Shown in pieces: positions 37,070 through 49,181 of a DNA stretch of 64,000 bases; positions within the stretch are counted from its first letter, which is position 1, and each line of letters opens with the position of its first letter. The position numbers were made by a program, and so were the translations under genes. Below the pieces are notes generated by a model. That model had not been told where the DNA came from, searched no databases, and saw only the letters and a program-made list of their open reading frames with translations. Origin of the DNA: Echinococcus granulosus (taxonomy: Eukaryota > Platyhelminthes > Cestoda > Cyclophyllidea > Taeniidae); contig NW_020170489.1 of NCBI RefSeq assembly GCF_000524195.1, forward strand, positions 212,856 to 276,855, in the 5' to 3' direction.

Positions 37070-40000
37070 ATGACGCAGTCAGCGTACGCATCCCCCATTG
37101 ACATTTCCAGTTTTACCGACCTCGTAGTGGCCAAAGAGGTTAATCAATCCCCCCGCGATAAAGTTATCGAGTGTGCATTCGCCCTAGACATCGGCGGCTC
37201 TCTGGCCAAACTCGCCTACCAACACACTTTTCGCTACAAAGTCTGTGTGCCTAAGGAACTCTCGGACCCTCATTCCAAGCGTCGCTCAACCATCTGCGGT
37301 CCCTTTGAGTTCTATGACTACCGAGAGCACGAATATGAGGGTCATAAACTTTGTTTTACTAAGTTCGAGACGCGTCACATTGATGCCTGTCTTGAATTTA
37401 TCCGTTCCACCATCCTACCAGCCTACACAGACGTTGGTAGAGAATCCATGCGTCTAGTAGGTCGTGTTACCGGTGGTGGATCTTTTAAGTACATGCCAAG
37501 TATCCTTGAGAAACTGGGAGATGTGGAAATCGAACGGGAAGATGAGATGGCCTCCCTGGTGCGAGGATGCACCTTTTTGCTGCGAAACATTCCTGATGAG
37601 GCGTTCATCTACGATAAGAGAGCCATGCCATCGCAGATATTTCTTTCTTCCTTCATGGTGAACACCGCTCCCTTCCTCCTTGTGAACATTGGGTCAGGAG
37701 TGAGTTTTCTCAAGGTAGAAGCAGATGCTTCCTATAAACGCGTAGGCGGTACTTCACTGGGTGGTGGAACCTTTTGGGGAATCGGAAGTCTTCTCGCTGG
37801 TGGTGAGTTGTGCTTTTTCGCTCCCATAATTTATGAGCTCTGCTTCGTTTTCTTTTACAATTTTTGGCCGTTTTCTTCCTCAAAGGCAGAGAAAAGCCAC
37901 CTTTTCGTCACGCATATGTGTATTGAAAGTGAGATATTTGCATATTTTGTTCTTATTACCGGAAACTATCCTCCCATGGCTTAGCGGTATTGAACGGCTA
38001 CGAAACCGTCACCCATGCCTCAGTAATTGGCTGGTGGGATTGAATCGAGATCCATCCTAATTGCCATATAAATGAATTCGAGCTTTGTCGTGGTACCTTG
38101 AATCATCGTAAATCATACAGTTATTGGAGGTTCGCTATTAGAGTATTTAAGTACTGGGAGTCTATAGGCATGCTTGAAGGTCCATCCCGCTAAGATGGCA
38201 TTAGGACTTGCGGAGACTGTCGAATCCGCGTAGGCAAATATGTTGTTTGACTTCATTATTATGCATTTGGGCAGCGTTTGTTGCATTGGTTCATTCAGTA
38301 TACTTGTAGTATTGTAACCTCGTTAAGGTTGGTCGCCTTCTCTATAACGTTTATGGGCAGGCTGATGATGAAGTAGTTTTATCTGTTGCATTTTAATATG
38401 AATTTGTATTTTTAGGGAAATGATTATTTCCACTGGTCCTGGTTTACTGTATCACAAGTAGGTGATCCTCTCCTTTGCAGTAAATATTCCCTACTTGGAA
38501 CTAAGTCTAAGATTCGATGCTTCTCCAGTTAATTAAAGTCTCGTGCACATTCTTTACGTGTTGTCGCTTGAAAGGAGTATCTTATGGTTCTACCATATCA
38601 AGCTGTCGGGCTCGCTTTTACGTCCACTTTTGTCTAATTGTTGCGTTTTAGTTACACTCAATCTTACCGTTGCTTTCTTTCAGTGAATGATAGGATGAAC
38701 ATCCCTTGTGTGGTTTATGGAAGCTTAATGGATTAGGTATTTAAGTAGTGGTGCCATTGTTGTTCATTTAATAGACTTACTACGAGGACCTCAGAGGAGA
38801 ATCAGCCCACAATTCGTGTTTTCTATTCAATATTATGCAACTCCAAATCCATGACAGGCAGTTATCTTTTCCAGACTAAGAACATCCTGGATCGTTTTTG
38901 TTGTTTGAAGCCCAATCTATGTGGTTGCCTTAGTCAATTTGTAGCAACTGGTTGACATGACCTGATGAAAAACACGTCACATACGTGGCTCGCTTCTAAT
39001 AAGTACGATCGTACCCAATATATTACTTATCTTGTGGATTAATAGACAAGTATGATCGCTTGATTAGTAGTGTCTGAGCCAAGCTCAATGGTCTCTGTTT
39101 CAAACAAAAGTCTAACCTCGCTTCTGCCGAAGGACTATTCTGAGAAATTCCCACCGCAAGGGGCCTGTTGTGATCGTATTTAATTGATCTATGGTTTGCT
39201 GAGTCGCTGCTGGGTTGAAGTAACTCTATAAAGTATTGTATGCCTGGTTTTGGGTGCTGACACCCCTCTTGTTGATTTTTTGGCGCCACTGTGTGGGGTT
39301 CAAGCCTTCTATGATGCCACTAGTGTTAGCCAGCGCACATTGTTTAACCCATCAATAAACGAGACGTCTAGCTGGCTTAGGCGTGACAACCCAACGAATA
39401 CACCCACACATGCCTACGTGGTGCACTAATCGATGAGAGCTTGACCTCTCTAACCTCTATCACGAAGAGCTATGTGCTCTGTGAGACCTCTACTCTGAGG
39501 CCGAAGCGGTTGGTGTCTCCGCTTTGCAAAATATAGGTGCTCGAGTTTGACATGCTCTGTTGAGCTTTGGTAGATCAGGAGTACTTTGGTGTGGAGATTT
39601 GTCGTTTGAAGCCCAGACGAAATGCTCTTGGATTTGGAAGTGGTAACCTTGCTTGGGTGAAAGTTCTACTTGAATTCTATTAAGACGTGTTTTTTGAGAG
39701 GCACTAAGATAGAGATTTTGGAGGGTGGTAGTTTCTTTAAAAATCCCAGGATAAAAATAGTCTTAAATGGATTTGAAGGAGTCTTATAATCAGTATCTTA
39801 TTTAAGTCTGGGATGAAATGGACCCAAACAAAATTAGGACAAAACTCGAAGTTAGAACGATAGGATTGCAAAATGCACATTTCTATCTTAATCTTACAAT
39901 TTCAGACTTTTTTGGAGGAAACAAAATGGAGAAAGGAAAATGGATTTAAAACGATTTCTTAAGAACATAGGATATGCAGCCTTTTATTTAAATGCTGAAA

Positions 40001-43000
40001 ATGCGGAACATGCGAGTGCTACTCCTGTCCTAGATTAAACAAAAGTTGGTTTCAAAATTCATTGAAATTTCGCAAGCTTTCGCCTCCTTGTCTGACAGGT
40101 CAGATGTCTTTCGACGAGTTGCTGGAGTTAGCGGACAAGGGCGATCATCGACAGGTGGATATGCTTGTGAAGGACATTTATGGCGGAGCTTACGAGTCAC
40201 TGGGCCTGGCGGCCGATGTAATCGCCAGCTCCTTCGGTTTGGCCGCACGGCGACCTAACGAGACACGGAGGCCAGCGGATATGGTCAAAGCGTTGCTGGT
40301 GGCCATTAGCAAGTGAGTGGGTCGGTTATTTCTCTCTTATTGTGTGATTGTATTTATACACGGTGTTATCAGCGCCTGTTGGCCCCTTCATACCCAGTCC
40401 CTCCGTCTATCCATTTATTCATCATCCTTTGTTGTGCTATCGATCCACCCATCCATTCTTCGTTTTTTCATCCAGTTGGAATCCATTTGTTCGATGCTTT
40501 TGATTCATTCTCCCGGCCACCTTATGTTTATTTAACCATTTTTTCTAGATCCGCCTGTTTTTTCCCACTCTTGCTTCGTCTGTCCGTCTTCTTCGCTCGG
40601 ACTCCATCGGTCCGCTCACTTTCATTTCTAAGATTCAGGAATGAGTCTCCATCAAAGCACTCTTCCATCCTCTCAGCGCCTAACAAATGAATGCTTTTTC
40701 TCCTAGTGTTCCATAGTAGCCTCTTTTATAGTTCAACGCATATCCTCATCCTCATCGCTTACTTCTCTTGTCAGCTGTCAATTGGATTACAAGATTGATT
40801 TAGGTCCCTAATATCTCAGAAATTTTAACTTAACTTGATAGTCTCACTTGATCACAGTACCCGCCTCCACAAACAACTCCATGCAGACAGATGGATGATG
40901 TCCTCTGCGGTAATTTTTGACCACTTGTCGATGTTTATGCGAACGGTAATTGTCTAAGGCTTCGAATCTCTGAGGGACTGAATTTACCTCCACCGTAGTC
41001 GGTGTAAGGACTATTGGCCACTTTTTTATCCAATCATTTTTTCTTATTATTAGCAACATTGGTCAATTGGCGTGTCTTTATGCTCTTCAAAATGGTGTTC
41101 GACGGATCCTCTTCGGTGGTTTCTTCATTCGCGGTCATCGACTCACTATGGAGGCACGTTTCAAAAGTGGTTAAAAAACATCTTCCAGTAGACGGCTCAT
41201 TGTTAGCAGTTACCGTCTCTATAGGTTATCTCCTTTGCCGTGAACTACTGGTCCAATGGTGCACTTAAAGCGATGTTTCTGCGACACGAAGGTTATCTTG
41301 GTGCCGTAGGTGCCTTTATGAAGGCCTCTCAACCTCCCACATTCGCTCAATACAACGGCGTGGGGACAGGGGAGGCATCAGCAGCGCAGTCACCAAACAA
41401 TCAGGTGCCTCAAAAACAGCAACAGCACTCGTCCAAATGTTGGTCGGAGAGCTATGCAACTTCGCTCATCGCCCGCAGCTCCATGCCTCCCTCCTCCAGC
41501 ACCGATGGGCTTACTCTGTCCGATTTTGAACTTGAACATCTGGGCGATATGTCTCTAGAGCCGTTTCCTTTGCTCCTTTCTCCAGCTGACTACGTCCCGG
41601 ATACGTGGGATCTGACTCAGGATTGCAAAGCTCGGGCTTATTGGTTGGAGTGTTTTAAGGTGAAAGAACCAGCTGGTTAAGAGCGATGGGAAGTGTGGAT
41701 CGCTCCATAATGAGGTCTGATTATGCTTTTCTTCTTCTCTAGCAAGGTGTAGAGCGGTTGCGAAAGAAGGCGGAAGAAAGTCAGGCAGAAAAGTCGACTG
41801 CAGGGGATTCAAAGGAGCGTGCTCAGCTTTTTGCGAATCGCTATGTCAACTTTTTGACCGAACTCAATGTTAGACCGAGTGGACGTGGGCTACTCACTGT
41901 ACGAAGCATTCTTGAGGCGCAACAGCACCTTCTTCGGGAGTTTGGGTTTCCAGACGCCTTCTGTGTACAGAAAAAGGTAATTGTTTGTCGAAAATTGACA
42001 TATTTATCCTATTTTTGTGCATTTGGCCTTGATTTCGTTTACAAACGAAAAGAACGCACCTCAAATAATGCAAGTTGGTACTACTTTTTTTCTCACAGTC
42101 CCATTTATTTACCAGCATACAGGATGTTTTAGTATTGTAAGATTTGTCTGTGGCAGTCTGTAGGTGTTACGTGAAGATCGCTTGGTTTAACACCATTGAC
42201 GGCCTTGCCAACTTTAGCGCATCATAGAGGCGGAACATAAAACTGGTTATCAAAACAAGTCAAGTAGAAAACCGTATTGATATACTTCATCGTGTGGTGT
42301 GTTTGACAGGTGAGTAACCGGTCTCGCAGGAGACCGATGATGCAATCATCGTTGGCGAATCGAGTGGAAACCAGATCAGACGGCTAGCAAAGATTGGTAG
42401 GAACCAGCTCATCTGGAGCGTGGTTGCTTCATATCCCGTGAGTTGATGATGCCGTGTGAAATACGTGCTTTGGCAGACAGCCGATGCAGAGGTAGGGTAG
42501 GCGTTAACTTGTGTGAGTCACAACGGTGCTTTAACCGTCTAGCCAAGGCCAATCGTTGCCTCGGTAGATGTGATGGGCATTGATGAGACATCCAGGATCA
42601 GGATTTTTACATGTTGAATAAGTGCTGTCGGGAATTTCTGTCTTGATGGTGGAGCCATCGTAGTCAGGATGTTCACTGAAGTGGGGTCTTTGATGGCTTT
42701 GAAAAGTAGAAAAATTCTATCATCTTGCTCTGAGGAGCTAAGTGTCACATCACTGTACCGTGCTGTGCTGCAAGTCTTCTGGGAGGGTATCTAAGGCCTC
42801 GGTTGATAGGAGATTTTTCAGCATTTCAGGCTGCTGCATGCGCACACAGGTTGACACCATTGTTTTGCTGGATTGGACTAGTCCATGACATGAACGTCGA
42901 TCATTATTAGAAGGACAGACTTGTTACTTTCTACGATGTGTAGTGCCATTTGTTACTATGCGAGTGTAGGACCCATATGAACCTGGACCCACTTCGTTCC

Positions 43001-46000
43001 TTAAGACTGGTATTTTCTTTAGCGTCTCTAAGTGCAGGTGGTGCTGCGTTCCCACTTGCAAGTTTGCGTTCTCCGTGCACTTTTTAATCGTTTGAACTTC
43101 GCACAGTTGGAGAATACGTGGTCCCTCACCTACTTTCCCAGCATAATGGAACGCCTGGGTCGACTGGCCTGGACGGAGCGACAAATGGAGCTGGCACAAG
43201 GCTTCCTCACGGGCAACATCTTTGATTGGGGCGCATCCGAAGCGGTTTGCTTTTTCACACAGTCTCAGGACTCTGTCGAAGGCATGGCGAGCTTTGAGCA
43301 GGCCCTCGCTAAGCTGCAGGTTCGTTCTATGATCTCGGTTTTGTATGATAGTTGCATGCTGTCATGTCTCCATCCGCTTGTGGGTCGTTTCTGAGTGAAT
43401 AGTTGAAGATTCCAGGTAGTGTGATCTCTGGAGTAGTTCATTTCATTTGACGTATCTGTTGATAGATGTATTGTCTTTCTCTTCAGCACCAAAGCGCTTC
43501 GCTATTTCTTTTTCAAGTGATAGATTTTAAGCGTAGGTCTCTCCTTGTGACTTGTTTGGCGATGGTTTTCTGGCCAGATGGATGTTCTGAGTTGTCGTCG
43601 CCTCACAACAGACCCCTCTATCATTCACATCCTCCCTTTCGGGTTCCCTCGAGTGCAATTTGTGGTTGATTCTTGGATCTGATTGGTTTAGTCATGTGGC
43701 CAATTGACAAGATGACCATATTAAGTATTTGTACGATTCTGCTGTCTTCATTTCACTTCTGCTTACTTTCAATGCATCAACATGGTTGACAATTTAATGA
43801 CCTAAGATTGATGGTTTGCTTGTGAAATGTTATGCTAGTAAGTTTTGCTTTGGAATTGGTATAGGTGTTACCACTTATTAATTTGAGAAAATATAGATGA
43901 ATTGGAATTGTAACAGATTATATTTAGTAATACACCGATTTGGCAAATCCTGATCATTTGCTTAATTTTTGTTGAATTCATAAAAAAAATTGCTCTTTGT
44001 TTAACATATGTTCGCATGAACATGGATCAGTGATTTGATTAATTCCTGTTCTTCTCTCTCAAGTTTATTGGTTAATCGCTGAGCCGCTCCGCATACAGTT
44101 CGAAATAATTTATTAAAACGTACGAATTGATGGTGACAGGTGCCAATTCCTACGTTAATTCTCAATATGGGTGGGTGATGAGTTGAAGAAGTTTTTTTGT
44201 CCTTGTAAATATGTGAGATTCAACTTCACCTTGACCAATCCCAATAAATGTCATTCCATTCTCCATCACCTGATTCATGCAATTAGGGCAAGCACACGGC
44301 TTCAGTGGTAACGGTGGCACTGATGATATGCTCACCACTTCTGATGATGATGCTGCTGTCGGCTGTGTGTGTGTGGCTTGGGCACCTTTGGATGACACTG
44401 AGCATGTGCCTAGTAGGATTTGTGCTACCTTTGCCGCTTTTTGTGCTGTCGTCTCTTAATTGTGGAATGTCTGGCATCCGGGGTACAACAACTATTAAAT
44501 AAGAAAGTTGTAGTTGAATGAAAATTGGGAAATGAGTCCTGTTTATAAACTGAAGTAAGAACATGTTCGCAATTGGCACAGTTGTTGTCAACCCTGTTAA
44601 CCTTGTCCATTGTGTTCAAATTGGATGCCCAGACGGCTACCATGCTTATGACTATTTTCAGTCATCTACCCTGGATTGTGCAGGCTGTGAGCAAAGGGAA
44701 CCTTACATCTCTCTTGATTTAGAACTCGAAAATTTCCTCTAATGTGTGGATGTAGATGGTTTAAAAGGTCCTGGAAGGCTGAACTGGCCTAGTTTTCATC
44801 GCTGCTAAAGGGATCGCAAATTCGCGAAGAGTACTTGCTGAAGAGACCATTCTTACCCACATGACTTAATCCGATTTGATCCCAATAAGAATGAGACCAT
44901 CTGACTTGTCCCAGTCATATGGCTTGAAATAGTCTCTTTCACTGGCTTGACATTGCTGTCTGTTTTCACTGATAGCTATTTTGCAGCGTATGAGTACGTT
45001 GTCATAAGCTGTCATCCAGAAAGTGAAAGTGACTGCGTTCCATCATATCCTGAGTAGTTATGTGTGTTGAAGGTCCAAATTCGTCCCTGCTGACTTGTGT
45101 GCGCACTGCGGGAGCCAAAAGTCCTCCTCCCACAGAGGAGGGAGTGCTCTGTACGTCCGATCATGAAGAATGAAGTTTAGGCAATGTTCCGCGGCAACCG
45201 TATTTTGCATAACCATTTGCCTATGAAGAAATGCCCATTCCCTTGAGCTATACTGTTTATTCTTGCCTTTCAGAGGTACGCCCCTAATGTCCAGACGATT
45301 GGTTCTGTGGATTTAAAGGTAGCAACAAAAGGCAGTATATTAGCAGATAAATTTGTTCTTGAGCACCGCTTTTTGGCGTTTACAATGTAATATTCTAACC
45401 TACCTTCCCCATTCTCTGACCTTCGGCACTTCGCATTTCTGACCTCCCACCCATTCGAAGCCAAAATGCAAACGCACCACTTTTGAATAATCTAATCCAA
45501 AAAAAAAATTGGAAGATAATTGTAAAGTGGCAATGGTGACAGTTCACCACAAAAAGTACCACCAGTGGGAGGAGTGCTGTTTGCCTACAATCATCACGCT
45601 CTCCTTCTCTTTGAAGCCGCGACCGTGGTTGGTGGATGACTTCTCACGATGGCTAGAACGAATTAGCAATCCGGCAGATCGACCCCGGTGTGTACTCATC
45701 TTCTGCGACAACAGCGGAGCTGATTTAATTCTCGGTGTTCTGCCTTTTGTGGTGGAGTGCTTAGACTGGGGCAGCAAGGTCATATTGACTGCAAATTCGG
45801 GTGAGTTGTTGGACCTTATTCCTTTCTGAAGTCAATTGCCAAAGTGTAAAACTCTGGGGAAAAGGTCGGTAAGGTGTCAATATCTTGCCATCAAGATGAT
45901 TAAGACATCTGGAGACCGAGGCTTTCTCTATGGTTAAATGGATAACCTTAACTTTTGGAGGCCTTCCCTCTGTACTCCTCGTGGCCTCTTCCTGTGAACT

Positions 46001-49000
46001 TCGTTGCATGAAATCACGGACTTTATAGGCTAAAGGTGGGTGACAGCTACTCTCTACGTTTGTCTAAAGTTTAGTCCTTACACATAACTTTGACCTTCCA
46101 TTCGTTTTTGTCACTTTGTTCCAAACGTTCTAGTCGGGTGTCGCCTTAATTATGAGTAACCTTTTTCGTAGAACAGGAGATTGGAGTGTTTGCCAGAAGT
46201 GGACGCAATTTCATCAACACCTTCCGGTATGAGCCATCCTTAAAAGTAGTAAAGGTGAAGATTAATAATGGGACTTGAGGAGGGCATCAACTCTCAATGT
46301 AAGAGGAAAATAGGCTGCACTTCTTACCGAATAACAATTACGATTGCACCGTACGTAAACTCATGAAGCCCCAGTTGCCATTTGGAAGTGTAATGAGGCC
46401 TTCAAAGCATCGTTTGTTCTTACTCCCTCCCTCCAGTTCCAGCAATCAACGATGTGACCTATCGTGAGCTCCTCTTCCTCCTCAACGAGGTGGCCGGACT
46501 CGAACCTCGACTTCAGCGGGCTCTGGAAGATGGCAGACTGATGTGTGTGGATAATGGTCAGAGTTCTCCGTGTTTAGATCTACGACAGACTTCACATCGT
46601 CTCGTTCAACTGGTGAAAAAAGAGAAGGTTAGATCTTCCCACCTTTGGTAATGCTTTGGTTTCTTTGAAGCGTCAGTGGAAACGATCTTGCTCCTCCCCA
46701 CAAGAGGGAAAGATGTTGGATGGGTGAATACTGCAGTGCCGTCAATGTGGCGTACCTGTGTTACATACTACCGGCCATCACAACGGTACTCAAATAATTT
46801 GAAATCAACCGTAAAGATGGAATGGAAATGGTGTGGTGCTCGGCATAATCTTCCTCGCAGATTTTGGTGGATCTGTCATTCATTTTCTGGATACTGCCAG
46901 AGGCTGGAACTCATTGTATAAGTTTCAAATTACTGAACTAAGTTTTTTGGGACTCCTCTGCTACTTCTGTGGCGTTCGAATTTTTTTGTATGTTTTGCAT
47001 CCTTTCACTCAGGGTTCGAATCAACCTTCCTTTGGGGCAGACGATTTTTTGCTAGGTTTCTAATGTAGGCTAATCTCGGGTCTCTATTCGTTCAAATTAG
47101 TGGATCTCACTCACAAAGTGTCCTTATAATACTTTGGTATAACGTAGTAGAGAAGGACTGGACTGCTAGAAGGATGGATGGCCTACGATAGGGGCAATGC
47201 ACGACTGGCGTGTGGATGGTAATGCGGGAAATTCTGGGTTCGTCAACTGGAATGGCATTCAGCTTATCCCTCAGCTTGCGTTGGGTGTGATCTTTGAAGG
47301 TTCTGCTTTGTATTCCTCCGCAGCGATCATCACAGCGGTGGCCGACTGAGTTGGTGTCAATCAGGATGAGTGCGCGGCACGCCAAAGGGCTTCTACATCT
47401 CATAGGTTTCGATACGATTCAGCTACTATGTTGTGTCGCTTGGAGCTGAACACTACAGCGAATCTTTCTTAGGCCGATTACTTTTAATGAGAAATTAGTC
47501 CACATGTGGGCTTTCTTGGATGAAGTTGGAAAAAAGAGTTTCATTTTGGTTCCAATTTCCCTGCTCACTACCTTCCTATACAACTCAATCGTCCAGACGA
47601 GCTAGTCTCGGATTCTTTCGATATTGAAGGCATCCAATCAAGTTTGTGCAGTTTTCAGTCTGTCATTCCCAGTTGGACATAAATTTACTGTTTTACCTCC
47701 AGAAACGAATTCTCTTATCCTAGCCGCATTCCTACTTTCCCACCTCACTTTCATTCTCCAGTATCTCATAATACATCCCAGGTGGTTGTCGAATGCTGTC
47801 GACAAGAAAGGTTTCTGAGAAGATGTGGAGGATAATGAGGGTGAAGGTGTGATAGCAGCTCCCTTCCTTCCTCCTATCCTGATGTACGATACTAGGCTTA
47901 TCCATAGCTTATTTTTGTAGCATGAGGCTCCGCTTTTCTTTTGACTGATCCACAGATCAGGCTCTTTCTGAAACGGTTTTTCTTGCCCTCGTTCACGCTG
48001 TGTCAAGTAGGGACGAGGTGGTGGGTGTCTTGAAAGTGTGTGGTGGGGCAGTAAGTAGATCCTTTGGAGACAGCCAGTGAAGCGCATATTTGGAGTGCAA
48101 GATTCATTTCTCATCACAGTTTCGTCCACAAGGATTTCCACTCCAATGGTGAAAGGTATGAAGAACAAGGGGATTTTTTTCTGGACTTATTATTCTCATC
48201 GGGTGATGCAAGTGAGTGGGTGCGTGCTTGCTTAACTCTTACGACTGTTCTAGTTGGTGTAAACCGGTCGGTGTCAAGAGCGTCAGTCCCAAATCGATGT
48301 GTCGATAGCATCATGCGGTCCTTCATCACCATCAAAAATCCCTACCATCGAATGAGTGAGCACTTTCTAATTCGGAGTAGTGCTTGCTGTCACCACACAC
48401 CACACCTTTTTGAATATCATGAGAAGCAGACGAGATGCAAACACATTCATGAAGCCTCCTCTAATCGACATTTTATTATAATGGGGAGGGGGTTAAAAAT
48501 ACGGAAAAACAGTAGAGAAATTTCATACCAATGGGTTGACTTATACAACTATTCATACTGTCTCCATACAAACATTTGCAGGTACATTGCGAATCCTTAC
48601 AGGTCGGAGCAGGTAATTTCATCGCGCTGCCGTTATCACTTCCACGGGCTTTTTTAGTCACCTGATAGTAACTGACCCACACACAGACGTGAATTTTTCT
48701 CTATATGGCGGTGGACATGGAGGTTATCCAACCGATGTGATTTCTGAGTTACCCACCTAGGTCTCCACGAAGTGTGCTGTAGGTAGTCCTGTTCCATTCC
48801 AGGTGGATCTAATCGTGATTGAGGGTATGGGCCGAGCCGTGCACACCAATCTCTACGCACGCTTTTGTGTAGACTGTCTCAAGGTGGCGGTGATCAAAAA
48901 CTCCTGGTTAGCCTGTCGACTTGGCGGCGATCTCTTCAGTGTTATTTTCCGTTACGAGGAGTATTCCAGCGAATCCGACTCCGCTGTTGCTACAGCCGCA

Positions 49001-49027
49001 ACTGTAAAACAAGCAGAAACTACGTGA
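37070..49027 (+). CDS. PANK4: PANK4-like pantothenate kinase / DUF89 phosphatase fusion, nine exons
   Basis: The protein belongs to coenzyme A metabolism: an N-terminal type II pantothenate kinase fold joined to a C-terminal DUF89 metal-dependent phosphatase, which in mammals acts on 4'-phosphopantetheine and related metabolites. Exons are 37070-37802, 40099-40312, 41054-41153, 41225-41659, 41743-41976, 43107-43319, 45617-45800, 46437-46627 and 48803-49027. They total 2529 nt and keep one frame, giving 842 residues against about 773 in human. Kinase motifs are [13 protein letters not shown] (38-50), TGGGSFK (134-140), NIGSGVS (206-212) and [12 protein letters not shown] (226-237). The phosphatase part shows [14 protein letters not shown] in exon 7, then SSPCLDL and [12 protein letters not shown]. 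Glu159 and Arg224 align with the PANK catalytic Glu and Arg that human PANK4 lacks. Intron 3 needs a GC-AG border. Exon 4 carries a Gln/Ser-rich linker. The gene crosses the repeat junction without disturbance. Confidence 0.9.
37803..40098 (+). other. PANK4-like intron 1 (2.3 kb)
   Basis: The intron starts GTGAGT and ends in TGACAG, phase 1. It is AT-rich and has no supported exon. Near 39281-39306 it carries a tRNA-3'-end-like complement described separately, with a TATAAAG element about 50 nt upstream. A perfect 12-nt palindrome, GTACGATCGTAC, begins near 39003. Confidence 0.75.
39281..39306 (+). mobile_element. Possible LTR-retrotransposon primer-binding site (degenerate element)
   Basis: The run starts TGGCGCCACTG and continues for 26 nt. 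Its reverse complement has the layout of a tRNA 3' end: a CCA tail, a discriminator base, a seven-base acceptor strand, a five-base T-stem strand and a T-loop matching six of seven TTCRANY positions. Upstream lie a TATAAAG box and a TGACA that could close an LTR, but the 18-nt gap to the putative primer site is longer than usual. I found no second LTR and no polymerase frame. A decayed or very small LTR element is possible, and chance similarity is not excluded. Confidence 0.3.
43320..45616 (+). other. PANK4-like intron 6, containing the repeat junction (2.3 kb)
   Basis: The donor follows CTGCAG at 43319 and the acceptor ends CTTTGAAG at 45616, phase 0. The repeat junction at 43892/43893 lies inside. 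Flanking exons align head to tail with the known protein, so the gene is continuous here. Positions 1-1724 are the same intron's 3' part in copy A. No further gene is visible. Confidence 0.75.
46628..48802 (+). other. PANK4-like intron 8 (2.2 kb)
   Basis: This phase-0 intron lies between exons 8 and 9, and its twin is 2736-4910. It contains two overlapping antiparallel open frames (47638-48168 minus, 48064-48657 plus; copy A 3746-4276 and 4172-4765). They lack family motifs, have no upstream start context and read through AT-rich sequence. I treat the whole interval as intronic. Confidence 0.65.
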
Positions 49028-49175
49028 TCATTGTTTTCTTTAAACTTCTCCTCCCTATCTTTCCATAGAAAAAGCCTATTCATTCCACTTCCACTCGTGT
49101 GCCACTTACATATTTGTATTATTTAGCTGATTATAACCACTAAATTCCGTTTTTTGATATCATTGGTGTATGATC

Positions 49176-49181
49176 AATAAA
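49176..49181 (+). terminator. AATAAA polyadenylation signal of the PANK4-like gene (copy B)
   Basis: Same signal as at 5284-5289, placed 149 nt after the stop at 49027. It ends the complete gene model that begins at 37070. Confidence 0.6.

Noticed and set aside
39281..39360. tRNA gene on the minus strand at the primer-site-like run
   Set aside because: The T-stem strands do not pair, and the CCA is in the DNA, which nuclear tRNA genes do not encode.
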